Assembly (NCBI RefSeq): GCF_016862975.1
Contig: NZ_BONZ01000086.1
Location: 27,805 to 91,804 of the forward strand
Length of the DNA stretch: 64,000 bases
Direction of reading: 5' to 3'
Source: Rugosimonospora africana
GTDB lineage: Bacteria > Actinomycetota > Actinomycetes > Mycobacteriales > Micromonosporaceae
Position numbers and translations under genes: made by a program. Below the pieces are notes generated by a model that was not told where the DNA came from, ran no database searches, and saw only the letters and a program-made list of their open reading frames with translations. Position 1 is the first letter of the stretch; every line of letters begins with the position of its first letter. Positions 34,792-43,565 of the stretch are shown here, piece after piece.

Positions 34792-35652
34792 CTACCAGAC
34801 CAGCGGAACGAGGCGTTTGCGGGCGGCGGCGTAGCCGCGGTAGCGGTCGCCGAGCGTGGCCAGCAACGCGGTCTCCTCGACGCGCGTACGCCAGAGCACC
34901 AGGGCCAGGGTCAGCGCCGCCAGTACGGACAGGCCGACCCAGTTGGCGGAGACCAGCCCGGCGCCGACGCAGACCATCAGCATCCCGGCATGACCCGGGT
35001 GGCGCAGCAGCCGGTACGGGCCGGCCGCGATGACCGGCTGATCCGGCGCGACCCTGACAGTGAAGCTGCAGTACCAGCCGCCCAGCGTCCGGATCGCCAG
35101 CTCGCGCAGTCCGGTACCGGCGAGGATCAGCGCGATGCCGGCGCCCACGCTCAGCGTCCGCGGCCGGATGTCGGCCGCCGGTACCGTCACCGGCGCCAGG
35201 TTCACCGCGACCGTCCCGGCCACGAAACACAGGCCGGACAGCCACCAGAAGGCGCGGTGGTACAGCCGGGGATCGTCGCGCCGGAGCCGGGACCGCCAGC
35301 CACGCGCGAACTCCGTGCCCTCGGTCAGCAGCCAACCGAGCTGGACCAGCAGGACGAGCACCCCGAGCGGGTGGGCTCGGGTGTACGTCCGGACCGGGCC
35401 GTCCGGGGCGAACCGACCGATGCCCGCCGCGAGTATGCCGCCGACCACCACGACCGCGCCGACGCGCAACAGGACGGCTCGGCGGGCCACGACTTTCGAC
35501 CACGCGACGGCCGCCCCGGCGACCAGGTTCACCCCGGTGCGTACCCGCGTGGTCTCACCGGCGGCAACCAGGTCGTCGATCAGCTGGCTCAGCTCCGCGC
35601 CGTACCGATCCCGCCAGGCGCGCGGGTACAGCCGCAGCAGCCAGCCGATCAC
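34792..35652 (-). CDS. Membrane protein with isoprenylcysteine methyltransferase-like domain
   Basis: Protein of 286 residues from a GTG that overlaps the padR stop (GTGA). The N-terminus (VIGWLLRLYPRAWRDRYGAE) is a short prefix often seen on actinobacterial membrane proteins beside PadR regulators. Six membrane segments follow. The C-terminal 110 residues match the ICMT/PEMT-type methyltransferase fold: AAGPYRLLRHPGHAGML, a buried hairpin, and EETALLATLGDRYRGYAAAR then KRLVPLVW. It should use S-adenosylmethionine in the membrane. The acceptor is unknown, and bacterial homologues have been linked to lipids or small isoprenoids. The fusion to the PadR-associated prefix is notable. Confidence 0.8.
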   Translation of the reverse strand: MIGWLLRLYPRAWRDRYGAELSQLIDDLVAAGETTRVRTGVNLVAGAAVAWSKVVARRAVLLRVGAVVVVGGILAAGIGRFAPDGPVRTYTRAHPLGVLVLLVQLGWLLTEGTEFARGWRSRLRRDDPRLYHRAFWWLSGLCFVAGTVAVNLAPVTVPAADIRPRTLSVGAGIALILAGTGLRELAIRTLGGWYCSFTVRVAPDQPVIAAGPYRLLRHPGHAGMLMVCVGAGLVSANWVGLSVLAALTLALVLWRTRVEETALLATLGDRYRGYAAARKRLVPLVW

Positions 35653-35966
35653 GACGCTGCCGTGGCGATGCGCCGCAGCCCGACCTCGGCGATCCGCGCC
35701 GCCTCGGTCAGCCGCTGCCGCAGGTGTTCGCGGCCGGCTTCGGTGATCTGGTACGGCCGTCGGCGCTCCTGCGTGCCCAGCGCCTCCACCATGCCGGCCT
35801 CTTCCAGCTTGGCCAGCGCGCCGTAGAGCGTTCCCGCGCCGAGCCTGACCCCGGCGAAGCCCTCGATGTCCTTGATCAGCGCGTAGCCGTGTTTCGGCGA
35901 CCCGGCCAGGCTGGTCAGGACCAGGATGCTGCGGTCGGACGATCCACGGATGGATTCGCTCGTCAT
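35649..35966 (-). CDS. PadR-family transcriptional regulator
   Basis: Winged-helix protein of 105 residues. SILVLTSLAGSPKHGYALIK, GTLYGALAKLEEAGMVE and RRRPYQITEAG are the PadR hallmarks. The C-terminal helix is short, as in the compact PadR-s2 group. The open frame extends further upstream, but the ATG at 35966 gives the conserved N-terminus. Repressors of this kind bind their own promoter; here a 16-base motif with an inverted repeat lies just upstream. It is cotranscribed with the methyltransferase-like gene. Confidence 0.9.
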   Translation of the reverse strand: MTSESIRGSSDRSILVLTSLAGSPKHGYALIKDIEGFAGVRLGAGTLYGALAKLEEAGMVEALGTQERRRPYQITEAGREHLRQRLTEAARIAEVGLRRIATAAS

Positions 35967-35975
35967 CGCGTACGC

Positions 35976-36015
35976 CTTTCCGAAGTCGCCGACGCTCGTT
36001 CGGAAAGTGTAATAG
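35976..36015 (-). promoter_or_regulatory. Putative PadR operator with copy 2 of the 16-bp motif
   Basis: Inverted repeat ctttccgaa (35976-35984) and ttcggaaag (35999-36007) with a 14-base gap, overlapping the 16-base motif at 36000-36015. It lies 10-50 bases before the padR start. Confidence 0.6.
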
Positions 36016-36022
36016 CAGCGCC

Positions 36023-36433
36023 TCAGGCGAGCGCCATGACGAGACGGACCAGGGTGCCGGTGGCACCGCTGCGCAGCTGCACCTCGTCGCACAGCTGGTT
36101 GGCCAGCCACAGGCCCCGGCCGTGAGTGGCCTCCGGCTCCGGCAGGTCGACCGCGATGTCCGTCGGGATGCCGGGTCCGGTGTCGTTGACCTCGATCACG
36201 ACCTGGTCGGCCTCGATCTGGATGGTGACGCCGGCCTCGCCGCCACCGTGCTGGATCGCGTTGGTGGCGATCTCGTTGACCGCCAGTGTGAGCCGCGCCA
36301 CCCGGTCGGGCTCCAGTCCGGCGAGACCCGTGATCCGGGTGATCAGCTGGCGTACCCGGTCGAGATCAGTTGCGGTCAGTCGTTGCATCGTTACGAACGG
36401 TGGCTCCTGCCAGTTCGCGCTCCCCGATGCCAC
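36023..36433 (-). CDS. RsbW-like anti-sigma kinase / ATP-binding regulator
   Basis: HATPase domain protein of 136 residues from the GTG at 36433, which has GGAGG ten bases upstream; an ATG at 36388 would give 121 residues. TLAVNEIATNAIQHGGG is the N-box, EVNDTGPGIP the G1 box and HGRGLWLANQLCDEV the G2 box. Members bind ATP and either hold a sigma factor or phosphorylate a STAS antagonist. A STAS protein gene is divergent 167 bases away and a SpoIIE phosphatase follows it, which completes a partner-switching set. Confidence 0.87.
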   Translation of the reverse strand: MASGSANWQEPPFVTMQRLTATDLDRVRQLITRITGLAGLEPDRVARLTLAVNEIATNAIQHGGGEAGVTIQIEADQVVIEVNDTGPGIPTDIAVDLPEPEATHGRGLWLANQLCDEVQLRSGATGTLVRLVMALA

Positions 36434-36600
36434 CTGAATCTGACCTCCTCCCGCCCATAGCCTCAACCCGATAGTGGTGGTCGCGCAACTCGTGCGGGGC
36501 ACCGGGGTGCCGATGCGGGCGATCCTCCTAGAATGATCCCCGACCACTGTTTCGCGGAGGCGACCGGAAGGGCCGCCCAGTCGTGACCCGAGGAGGCGGG

Positions 36601-36912
36601 ATGAGCATGTCCGTCTCGGCGCACCGCTCCGACGACGCATTCCGGCTCCGGGTCGCCGGGGAGATCGACCTGGGCAACGTGGACGCGTTGCAGGCGGAGG
36701 TTGCCGCGGCGCTGGAGGCGGACGACACCAGGGCCGTGATCGTCGACCTGGCCGACGTGAGCTTCCTCGACTCCAGCGGGATCAGCGCGCTGCTGAAGGG
36801 CCGCCGGCTGGCCGACGGCAAGGGCAAGGGCTTCCGGGTGGAGGCTGCCCGGGGCATGGTCCGCGAGGTGCTGACGATCACCGGAGTGTGGCAGCACCTG
36901 TCCGGGGAATGA
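36601..36912 (+). CDS. STAS-domain anti-sigma factor antagonist
   Basis: STAS protein of 103 residues. FRLRVAGEIDLGNVDALQAE and VIVDLADVSFLDSSGISALL contain the conserved serine (second serine of DSSG) that an RsbW-like kinase phosphorylates. Dephosphorylated STAS protein captures the kinase and frees its target. The ATG at 36601 follows CGAGGAGGCGGG. The phosphatase gene lies 80 bases downstream. Confidence 0.92.
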   Translation: MSMSVSAHRSDDAFRLRVAGEIDLGNVDALQAEVAAALEADDTRAVIVDLADVSFLDSSGISALLKGRRLADGKGKGFRVEAARGMVREVLTITGVWQHLSGE

Positions 36913-36992
36913 GCACGATCGCCCGGCCCCGGCACGCCCGCCGCCGATCGCCGGTCAGTCGCCTCCCGAACGCAAGCGGTTAGCATGCACTC

Positions 36993-38222
36993 GTGACAGC
37001 GGACGTGGGCACCTCGGGCAACGACGAGCGGCTGCGCCGGCTCGAATCGGTGACCGACGCCGGCCTGTCCCAGCTGAATGTCGAGGATCTGCTGGTCGAG
37101 CTGCTGGAGCGGCTGCGGGAGCTGCTGTCCGTCGACACCGCCGCGATCCTGCTGCTGGATCCGTCCAGACGGTATCTTATCGCCACCGCCGCCCGGGGCA
37201 TCGAGGAGGAGGTCCACCAGGGCGTGCGGCTTCCGGTGGGCCAGGGCTTCGCCGGGCAGGTCGCTGCGCTCGGGCGCCCGGTGATCCTGGAGCGCGTCGG
37301 CCCGACCAACGTCATCAACCCGCTGCTGCTGGACAAGGGGATCGTGTCGCTGCTCGGGGTACCGATGATCGCCTCCGACGGTGTCATCGGCGTCCTGCAC
37401 GTCGGCACGCTGAGCCCGCGCCGGTTCACCGAGGACGACGTCGACCTGTTGCAGCGCGTTGCCGACCGGGCGAGCCTGGCCGTCCAGGCCAGGACGGCCA
37501 GCATCGACCGGTCCGCCACCGTCGCCCTGCAGCGCAGCCTGCTGCCGGCCGAGCTGCCCGCCGTCGACGGCCTGGACGTCGCGGCCCGGTACGTGCCGGG
37601 CGCCCGGGTCGGCATCGGCGGCGACTGGTACGACCTGTTCGCGTTGCCGTCCGGCTATGTCGGCATCGTCATCGGCGACGTGGTCGGCAATGGCCTGCGC
37701 GCCGCGGTGGTGATGGGGCGCATCCGCAGCGCGCTGCGCGCCTACGCGCTGGAGTCCGACGACCCGGCCGACGTGCTGAGCCGGCTCGACCGCAAGATAC
37801 AGCTCTTCGAGCCCGATGCCGTCGCCACCGTGATCTACGCGGTGATCGAACCGACGCGGCAGCGGATGATCGTGTCGATCGCCGGCCACCCGCCACCCGT
37901 CCTCGCCGCCCCGGGCACCGCCGCCCGGCTGCTCGACGCGCCCGCCGATCTGCCGGTGGGCGCCTACCCCGACGCGCCCCGCCGGACCGTCGAGGTGCCG
38001 CTTGCCGCCGGAACCGTGGCCTTCTTCTACACCGATGGGCTCGTGGAGCGCCGGGACCGCCCGCTGCACGCGGGCATCGACAAGCTGCTCGACGTGGTGA
38101 CGCCGGCGCCCGCCGAGGGCGTGTGCGCCGCCGCGATGGCCACGCTGATCCGCGACCAGCCGACGAGTGACGATGTCGCGGTCCTCGCCGTCCGGGTGGG
38201 CCAGCCGAAGACGGCCTCCTGA
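36993..38222 (+). CDS. GAF-SpoIIE serine phosphatase (RsbU-like)
   Basis: Protein of 409 residues from a GTG. Residues 15-170 are a GAF sensor domain (VGQGFAGQVAALGRPVILE, LGVPMIASDGVIGVLHVG). Residues 185-400 are a PP2C-type SpoIIE phosphatase domain with GARVGIGGDWYDLF and VIGDVVGNGLRAAVVMGRIR, which holds the metal-binding aspartates, then VIEPTRQRMIVSIAGHPPPV and FYTDGLVERR. It should dephosphorylate the STAS protein when its GAF domain meets a signal. No cysteine or haem motif shows what that signal is. Confidence 0.93.
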   Translation: MTADVGTSGNDERLRRLESVTDAGLSQLNVEDLLVELLERLRELLSVDTAAILLLDPSRRYLIATAARGIEEEVHQGVRLPVGQGFAGQVAALGRPVILERVGPTNVINPLLLDKGIVSLLGVPMIASDGVIGVLHVGTLSPRRFTEDDVDLLQRVADRASLAVQARTASIDRSATVALQRSLLPAELPAVDGLDVAARYVPGARVGIGGDWYDLFALPSGYVGIVIGDVVGNGLRAAVVMGRIRSALRAYALESDDPADVLSRLDRKIQLFEPDAVATVIYAVIEPTRQRMIVSIAGHPPPVLAAPGTAARLLDAPADLPVGAYPDAPRRTVEVPLAAGTVAFFYTDGLVERRDRPLHAGIDKLLDVVTPAPAEGVCAAAMATLIRDQPTSDDVAVLAVRVGQPKTAS

Positions 38223-38230
38223 CTCGTCAC

Positions 38231-38329
38231 CGGGCGGGGCCGGCCGCGTTCCTCACATCGGGCGGGGCCGGCCGCGTTCCTCACATCGGGCGGGGCCGGC
38301 CGCGTTCCTCACACCGGGCGGGGCCGGCC
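38231..38329. repeat. 28-bp tandem repeat, about 3.5 copies
   Basis: Units start at 38231, 38259, 38287 and 38315 (partial). Copies 1 and 2 are identical, copy 3 differs in its last base. Each unit begins cgggcggggccggccgcg and ends ttcctcacat. It sits between the convergent phosphatase and FtsX-like permease genes, outside any gene. Confidence 0.9.
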
Positions 38330-38366
38330 CGCGGTGACATCGGCAGGCCGGCCCTGACCCCCCGTG

Positions 38367-40676
38367 TCACTCGTTGCGCGCGGTCTCCGGACCGGTGATC
38401 CGCCGCAGCAGCGGCAGCGTCGAGGCGACGATCCCGACGGAGGCGGCGAGCCCGACCAGCACGATGACGTAGTACTCCACGCCGGGCGCCAGCAACGTGT
38501 AGCCCAGCTGCGCGCGCAGGAACAGGTGCGCGGCAAGGAAACCGGCACCGGTGGCCACGACCGCCACGACCAGCAGCGGTACCGCGGTCTCCAGGGCGAT
38601 GACCCGGCGCAGCATGGCCAGTGGCACACCGGACAGCCGCAGCAGGCTGAATGGGCGCTTGCGGTCGGACAGGCCACCGGCCACGCTCACCGCGAGACTG
38701 CACCCGGCGATCGGCAGGCTGGTCAAGATGACCACGTTCGCCAGCTGCTGCCAGCCGACCAGGTCGCGGGAGAAGTCGGCGTCGAAGTCGGCCTCGGTGG
38801 CCGGTATCCGGTTGCCCGGGTACGCGTTCTCCAGGATGGTGCGCGCGGCCTCGATCGTCGCCGGGGATCCGTCGGTGTCCACGTTGATGGACATGACCGG
38901 AAGCTGGGCGAGGCGGTCGGGGGACACGTCCGCCGTCGGCAAGTACCTCTGCGTCGTGACCGGTGACACGGTCTGCCCCGGCACCGGGGATGCGTCGAAC
39001 GTGGGCCGCAGGTCCTGGTTCACCGCCGCGACGCTCGCGCCGGGTTCGCAGCGGCCGAAGGCGTGGCTCGCCGACAGTTCGGCGCAGGAGACCAGGCCCG
39101 GCTCCCACAGCATCGCGTCCACGCTGGTTGGTCCTGGGATCGACTGCATCGGCGGCGGGTTGTCCGGATTCAGCCGAACCACCGCGACCGCGCGGACGCC
39201 GGGGACCGAGCGCAGGGCGGCCGGTACCGGGTCGGGCGTCGGCGGCACCGACGTGAGCATCTGCCCCGAGTCGGTGTGCCCGCTGGTGAAGTTGTCGACG
39301 AGGGTGGTGACCGCCGTACCGGTGGTCGGGGTGCCGCGGTGGGCCACGATCGTGGTGATGACCCCGACGGCCACGCTCGTGACGAACAGGGCGAGCATGA
39401 GGCCGCTGATGGCGCGGAAGCCGGCCTTCGGGTCGTCGGACAGCCGGCGCGCGGCGATCAGCGTGGCGGGCCGCTTGGCGCGCCGGGCCACCACCCGGGT
39501 GCCGACCATCGTCAGCCACGGCCCGGCGATGACCAGTCCGGCCATGACGACGAGGAACCCGGGCAGGAACACCTCGACCTGGGCCAGCGAGTTGCCCCTG
39601 GGCGGGCCGACGGCCAGCACGTAGGCGAGTTCGCCGAATCCGGCCAGCAGCGGGATCAGCCGGTACACGCGGGGTGGTTTCGGGGTGACCCGCCGGGTCA
39701 CCCCGAGCGGGGAGATGCGTACCCGGCGCAGCGCCAGCCGGGCCGCGAGGGCCGCCGCCACCGGTACGCCCACCGCGACGCCCAGGATGTCGAGGACGCC
39801 GAGCGACAGGTCGCTGGGGAAGAACGGCGCCCCGGTGAACGGGAAGGCCGCCAGCGGGTCGCGGAACAGGTAGAAGAGCGCGAAACCGAGAGCCACACCG
39901 GCGGTGGCGGCCACCGTCGACTCGACGACCGAGATGGTCGAGATCTGCCGGGGCGTCGCGCCGACCAGGCGCATCGCGGCGAACCGCTGTTCCCGGCGGG
40001 CCGCCGACAGCCGGGTCGCGGTGCCGATGAACATGAGCACCGGGAACAGCAGGGCGCCGGCCACCACGGACAGGACGAGGTCCATTCCGCTGGCGTTGAC
40101 GCCGATCACGCACCGGATGCAGTCGCTGGGCGACACGTCCGGGATGCTGGTGATCCTCATGGCGCCGGACACGTGGGCGAGCTGGTCCGGCCGGTCGCCG
40201 ATGATGATGATCAGTGAGTTGGGCGCGGGCAGCGCCGCGTCGCCGATGGTACCGATCTGGTGTCCGGGGAACCGGTCGGCGAGCTGGCCGGCCGGGGTGG
40301 TGCGCATCAGCTTGCTCAGCTCCGGCGAGGCGTAGTACTCGCCCGGCCCGGGCAGGCGCGGGATGCCCGGTGGGACCGGCGAGGTCGGCCCGGTCGGGGC
40401 CACCTCGATGCGGCCGAGCAACTGCCGGTGGAAGTAGTCCCCGTTGGCCGACCACCACAGCGGATCCGCGGACGTCGCGGGGGCCGCACCGGTCGAGGCG
40501 GCGGCGCCGGCGTTGAGCCACGCGTACCGGAAGTTCTGCGTGTTGACCGCGTTGATGCCGGCCAGGACCACGAGCAGCATGCCGGCGCCCAGAGCCACGG
40601 CGGCGGTGATGATGACCAGGCGGGCGATCGCCTCCCGTCCGCCGGTGACGGCGAGCCGCAGTCCGAGCCGGATCAC
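38367..40676 (-). CDS. FtsX-like ABC transporter permease
   Basis: Permease of 769 residues from a GTG that overlaps the ATPase stop. It has the MacB/FtsX layout twice over: an N-terminal membrane helix, a large extracytoplasmic domain (about 40-185), a three-helix FtsX core (SAARREQRFAAMRLVGATPRQI), a middle pair of helices, a second outside domain (about 440-610) and a closing FtsX core (LSDRKRPFSLLRLSGVPLAM). Such permeases move substrates or signals across the envelope using a LolD-like ATPase. Here a PadR gene heads the operon, the common layout for drug- or peptide-responsive exporters. Confidence 0.9.
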   Translation of the reverse strand: MIRLGLRLAVTGGREAIARLVIITAAVALGAGMLLVVLAGINAVNTQNFRYAWLNAGAAASTGAAPATSADPLWWSANGDYFHRQLLGRIEVAPTGPTSPVPPGIPRLPGPGEYYASPELSKLMRTTPAGQLADRFPGHQIGTIGDAALPAPNSLIIIIGDRPDQLAHVSGAMRITSIPDVSPSDCIRCVIGVNASGMDLVLSVVAGALLFPVLMFIGTATRLSAARREQRFAAMRLVGATPRQISTISVVESTVAATAGVALGFALFYLFRDPLAAFPFTGAPFFPSDLSLGVLDILGVAVGVPVAAALAARLALRRVRISPLGVTRRVTPKPPRVYRLIPLLAGFGELAYVLAVGPPRGNSLAQVEVFLPGFLVVMAGLVIAGPWLTMVGTRVVARRAKRPATLIAARRLSDDPKAGFRAISGLMLALFVTSVAVGVITTIVAHRGTPTTGTAVTTLVDNFTSGHTDSGQMLTSVPPTPDPVPAALRSVPGVRAVAVVRLNPDNPPPMQSIPGPTSVDAMLWEPGLVSCAELSASHAFGRCEPGASVAAVNQDLRPTFDASPVPGQTVSPVTTQRYLPTADVSPDRLAQLPVMSINVDTDGSPATIEAARTILENAYPGNRIPATEADFDADFSRDLVGWQQLANVVILTSLPIAGCSLAVSVAGGLSDRKRPFSLLRLSGVPLAMLRRVIALETAVPLLVVAVVATGAGFLAAHLFLRAQLGYTLLAPGVEYYVIVLVGLAASVGIVASTLPLLRRITGPETARNE

Positions 40677-41386
40677 GACGCCACCGGATCCGGCGCCAGC
40701 GCACTGGCCTTGCCGTCGCGGACGACGACCTCACGCTCGGCGTACGCGGCCACCCGGGGATCGTGGGTGACCAGGATGACCGTGGTGCCCTCCTGCCGCG
40801 CGGCGTCGATGAGCAGCTCCATGACCTGTTCGCCGGTGAACGAGTCGAGCGACCCGGTCGGCTCGTCGGCGAACAGCACCTCGGGGCGGGACACCACGGC
40901 ACGGGCCAGCGCGACCCGCTGTGCCTGCCCGCCGGACAGCTCCCCGGACCGGCGGCTCTCCAGCCCCGCCAGGTCGAGCCGCTCGAACCACTCCCGGGCG
41001 GCCTTGAGCGCCGCGGCCCGCTTGGTGCCGGCCAGCAGCAGCGGCAGCGCGACGTTCTCCTCGGCGGTCAGCTCGGGCACGAGCTGGCCGAACTGGAAGA
41101 CGAACCCGAAGCGGTCGCGGCGAAGCGTGCTGCGTCCGGTCTCGCCGAGGGTGTCCACCCGCTGCCCGTCGAACCAGATCTCGCCCGAGTCGGGCGTGAG
41201 GATGCCGGCCAGGCAGTGCAGCAGCGTGGACTTGCCGGATCCGCTCGGGCCCATCACGGCCACGATCTCGCCGGCGTTCACCGTCAGGCTCGCACCGCGC
41301 AGCGCGGGCGTCTGGCCGAACGACAGGACGGCGTCGCGCGCCTCGACCAGCGGGCGCGACGGCGTGCCGGGGTCGGGCGCGTTCAT
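40673..41386 (-). CDS. LolD/MacB-type ABC transporter ATPase
   Basis: ATP-binding protein of 237 residues. Walker A is GPSGSGKSTLLH, the Q-loop lies in FVFQFGQLVPE, the signature is LSGGQAQRVALARA, Walker B is VLFADEPTGSLD and the H-loop is VTHDPRV. It drives the FtsX-like permease downstream. Both of its ends overlap neighbours by four bases, so padR, ATPase and permease form one tightly coupled operon. Confidence 0.94.
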   Translation of the reverse strand: MNAPDPGTPSRPLVEARDAVLSFGQTPALRGASLTVNAGEIVAVMGPSGSGKSTLLHCLAGILTPDSGEIWFDGQRVDTLGETGRSTLRRDRFGFVFQFGQLVPELTAEENVALPLLLAGTKRAAALKAAREWFERLDLAGLESRRSGELSGGQAQRVALARAVVSRPEVLFADEPTGSLDSFTGEQVMELLIDAARQEGTTVILVTHDPRVAAYAEREVVVRDGKASALAPDPVAS

Positions 41387-41907
41387 GAGCGCACCTCCCG
41401 GGCCAGGGCGTCGAGTCGGGTGGCGGTCATGTCGATCCAGCGCAGGTCGGCTTCGAGGTGGAACAGGGCGTGGTCGGCCAGCAGCGCGTCGATCGTGGCG
41501 CCGGTGCGCCGCAGTTCGGTCAGTTCGCGCATCCGCCGCATGTGCGCGGCCCGCTGCAGGTCGAGGTAGGTGGCGGCCGGGCGGTCCAGCATCAGCGCCA
41601 GCACCACCTTCGTGAACAGCACCGTCTGCAGGTGGGGCTCCGGCTCGAGCGGTTCGGTCAGCCAGGTCGCCACCTCGGTCGCGCCGTGGTCGGTGATCAC
41701 GTAGCGCTTGCGCTCCGGACCCTCGCCCGGCGCGACTTCGCTGATCACCACCTTGCCGTCCCGGGCCAGCCGGCCGAGGGTGGCGTAGACCTGCCCGAAC
41801 GGCAGCGGCTTGCCGCGTGCGAAGAAGGCGTCGTAGTCGCGCTTGAGGTCGTACCCGTGGCTGGGCTCGCGCTCAAGCAGACCGAGGAGGGTCAGCGGAA
41901 CACTCAT
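41383..41907 (-). CDS. PadR-family transcriptional regulator
   Basis: Regulator of 174 residues in the larger PadR-s1 group: LTLLGLLEREPSHGYDLKRD, LPFGQVYATLGRLARDGKVV, ERKRYVITDHGATEV and a long C-terminal helical dimer part (HMRRMRELTELRRTGATIDA). It probably represses its own operon with the ABC exporter. The ATG at 41907 gives the usual MSVPLTLL start; ATG 41919 and 41949 are alternatives. No ribosome site precedes 41907, so it may be leaderless. Confidence 0.9.
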   Translation of the reverse strand: MSVPLTLLGLLEREPSHGYDLKRDYDAFFARGKPLPFGQVYATLGRLARDGKVVISEVAPGEGPERKRYVITDHGATEVATWLTEPLEPEPHLQTVLFTKVVLALMLDRPAATYLDLQRAAHMRRMRELTELRRTGATIDALLADHALFHLEADLRWIDMTATRLDALAREVRS

Positions 41908-41929
41908 GCCGGCGAGCATACGCCACGGG

Positions 41930-41950
41930 TATACACCGAGTACATACACC
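41930..41950 (-). promoter_or_regulatory. Direct repeat before the PadR/ABC operon
   Basis: Two copies of atacacc (plus strand, 41931-41937 and 41944-41950), 13 bases apart, contain TATAC blocks. They lie 24-43 bases upstream of the PadR start and are the best candidate for promoter and operator. Confidence 0.45.
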
Positions 41951-41986
41951 CGGCGAATACGGCGCGTCCTGGTCCGGAGACGGCAA

Positions 41987-42016
41987 CGGCCGTGACCACG
42001 GGAGTGGCCACGGCCG
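41987..42016 (-). terminator. Terminator hairpin after araA
   Basis: Thirteen-base-pair stem with one G-T pair (41987-41999 with 42004-42016) and a 4-base loop, 18 bases past the araA stop. Confidence 0.7.
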
Positions 42017-42033
42017 GTACCGGAGGGGAGAGG

Positions 42034-43551
42034 TCAGCCGCGCCCGGGCAGCCCCTGCGCGATGCGGTAGTAGGCGCTGTTCCAGCGCACCCGGTCGGTG
42101 AACGAGCGGGTGGTCGTGTCGGCGTCGATGAGCAGCAGTTCGGTGTGCGCCATGTCGGCGAAGTCGGCCAGCGTCTCGGCCGACACCGCGCGGGTGAGTA
42201 CCGTGTGGTGCGGCCCGCCGGCGATCAGCCAGGACTCCGCCGACGTGGACAGCGACGGGGCCGGCTTCCACACCGCCCGCGCGACCGGCAGGTTGGGCAG
42301 GTCCTCGTCCGGGGGTACCACCTCGATGGCGTTGGCGACCAACCGGAACCGGTCGCCGAGGTCGGCCAGGCCGATGACCACACCCGGTCCCGAGTTGGCG
42401 TTGAACACCAGCCGCACCGGGTCCTCGCGGCCACCGATGCCCAGCGGGTGGATCTCGCAGCTCGGCCGGCCGTCCGCGATCGACGGGCACACCTCCAGCA
42501 TGTGCGCGCCGAGGATCTTCGGCTCGCCGGGCGCGAAGTGGTACGTGTAGTCCTCCATGAACGAGGTGCCGCCGGGCAGCCCGTCGCCCATCGCCTTCAC
42601 GGCGGCCAGCAGCGCCGAGGTCTTCCAGTCGCCCTCGGCACCGAACCCGTACCCGTCGGCCATCAACCGCTGCACCGCGATGCCCGGAAGCTGCCGCAGG
42701 CCGCCCAGGTCCTCGAAGTTGGTGGTGAAGGCGCCGTACCCGCCGGCCTCCAGGAACTGGCGCAGCCCGGCCTCGATGCGCGCCGCGTAACGCAGCGACT
42801 CGTGCCGCTCGCCGTCCTTGGCCAGCTCCGGCGCCAGGGTGTACGCATCGGCGTACTGCTCGACGAGCGCGTCCACGGCCGCGTCCGGCGCGGCGTCCAC
42901 GACGGCGACCAGGTCGTTGACGCCGTGGGTGTTGACCGACACGCCGAAGCGCAGCTCGGCCTCGACCTTGTCGCCCTCGGTCACCGCGACGTCGCGCATG
43001 TTGTCGCCGAACCGCGCCATCCGCAGACCGTCGAGGTGTGCCCGGCCGATCGCGGCCCGGGCCCACGCGTCGATGCGCGCGGCCACCGCCGGATCGGACA
43101 CGTGCCCGGCCACCGTCTTGCGGACCGCGCCGATGCGGGTCTGCACGTACCCGAACTCGCGGTCGCCGTGCGCGGCCTGGTTGAGGTTCATGAAGTCCAT
43201 GTCGATCGTGCCCCACGGCAGGGCCGCGTTGACCTGGGTGTGCAGGTGCAGCAGGGGCTTGCGCAGCGAGTCCAGGCCGGTGATCCACATCTTCGCCGGC
43301 GAGAACGTGTGCATCCACGCGATGACGCCGACACAGCCGGGGTCGTTGTTGGCCTCCCGCATCACCGCGCGCACGCCGGCGGAGTCGGTCAGCACCGGCT
43401 TCCAGACCAGCTCCACGCTCAGCGCCGCCGAGTCCTGCAACGCGCGCTGGATCTGCTGCGACTGGTCGGCGACCTGTCGCAGGACATCGGGACCGTAGAG
43501 GTGCTGGCTGCCGGTCAGAAACCAGAGTTGGGGCTTGTCGCCGGGTGCCAT
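42034..43551 (-). CDS. araA: L-arabinose isomerase
   Basis: Enzyme of 505 residues that converts L-arabinose to L-ribulose, the first step of arabinose catabolism. The family landmarks are all there: [13 protein letters not shown] at the start, [60 protein letters not shown] and [12 protein letters not shown], which hold the manganese ligands (two Glu, two His). Length matches other AraA proteins. It is the last gene of the araB-araD-araA operon, 14 bases after araD. Confidence 0.97.
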   Translation of the reverse strand: MAPGDKPQLWFLTGSQHLYGPDVLRQVADQSQQIQRALQDSAALSVELVWKPVLTDSAGVRAVMREANNDPGCVGVIAWMHTFSPAKMWITGLDSLRKPLLHLHTQVNAALPWGTIDMDFMNLNQAAHGDREFGYVQTRIGAVRKTVAGHVSDPAVAARIDAWARAAIGRAHLDGLRMARFGDNMRDVAVTEGDKVEAELRFGVSVNTHGVNDLVAVVDAAPDAAVDALVEQYADAYTLAPELAKDGERHESLRYAARIEAGLRQFLEAGGYGAFTTNFEDLGGLRQLPGIAVQRLMADGYGFGAEGDWKTSALLAAVKAMGDGLPGGTSFMEDYTYHFAPGEPKILGAHMLEVCPSIADGRPSCEIHPLGIGGREDPVRLVFNANSGPGVVIGLADLGDRFRLVANAIEVVPPDEDLPNLPVARAVWKPAPSLSTSAESWLIAGGPHHTVLTRAVSAETLADFADMAHTELLLIDADTTTRSFTDRVRWNSAYYRIAQGLPGRG

Positions 43552-43565
43552 ACGCGGTTCTCCTG

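Noticed and set aside
38231..38329. Possible CRISPR array
   Set aside because: The units follow each other without spacers and there are no cas genes, so it is a simple tandem repeat.
38281..40902. An 873-codon minus-strand frame over the FtsX-like permease
   Set aside because: Out of frame with the permease, Arg/Pro-rich and without membrane segments; it begins in the neighbouring ATPase gene.
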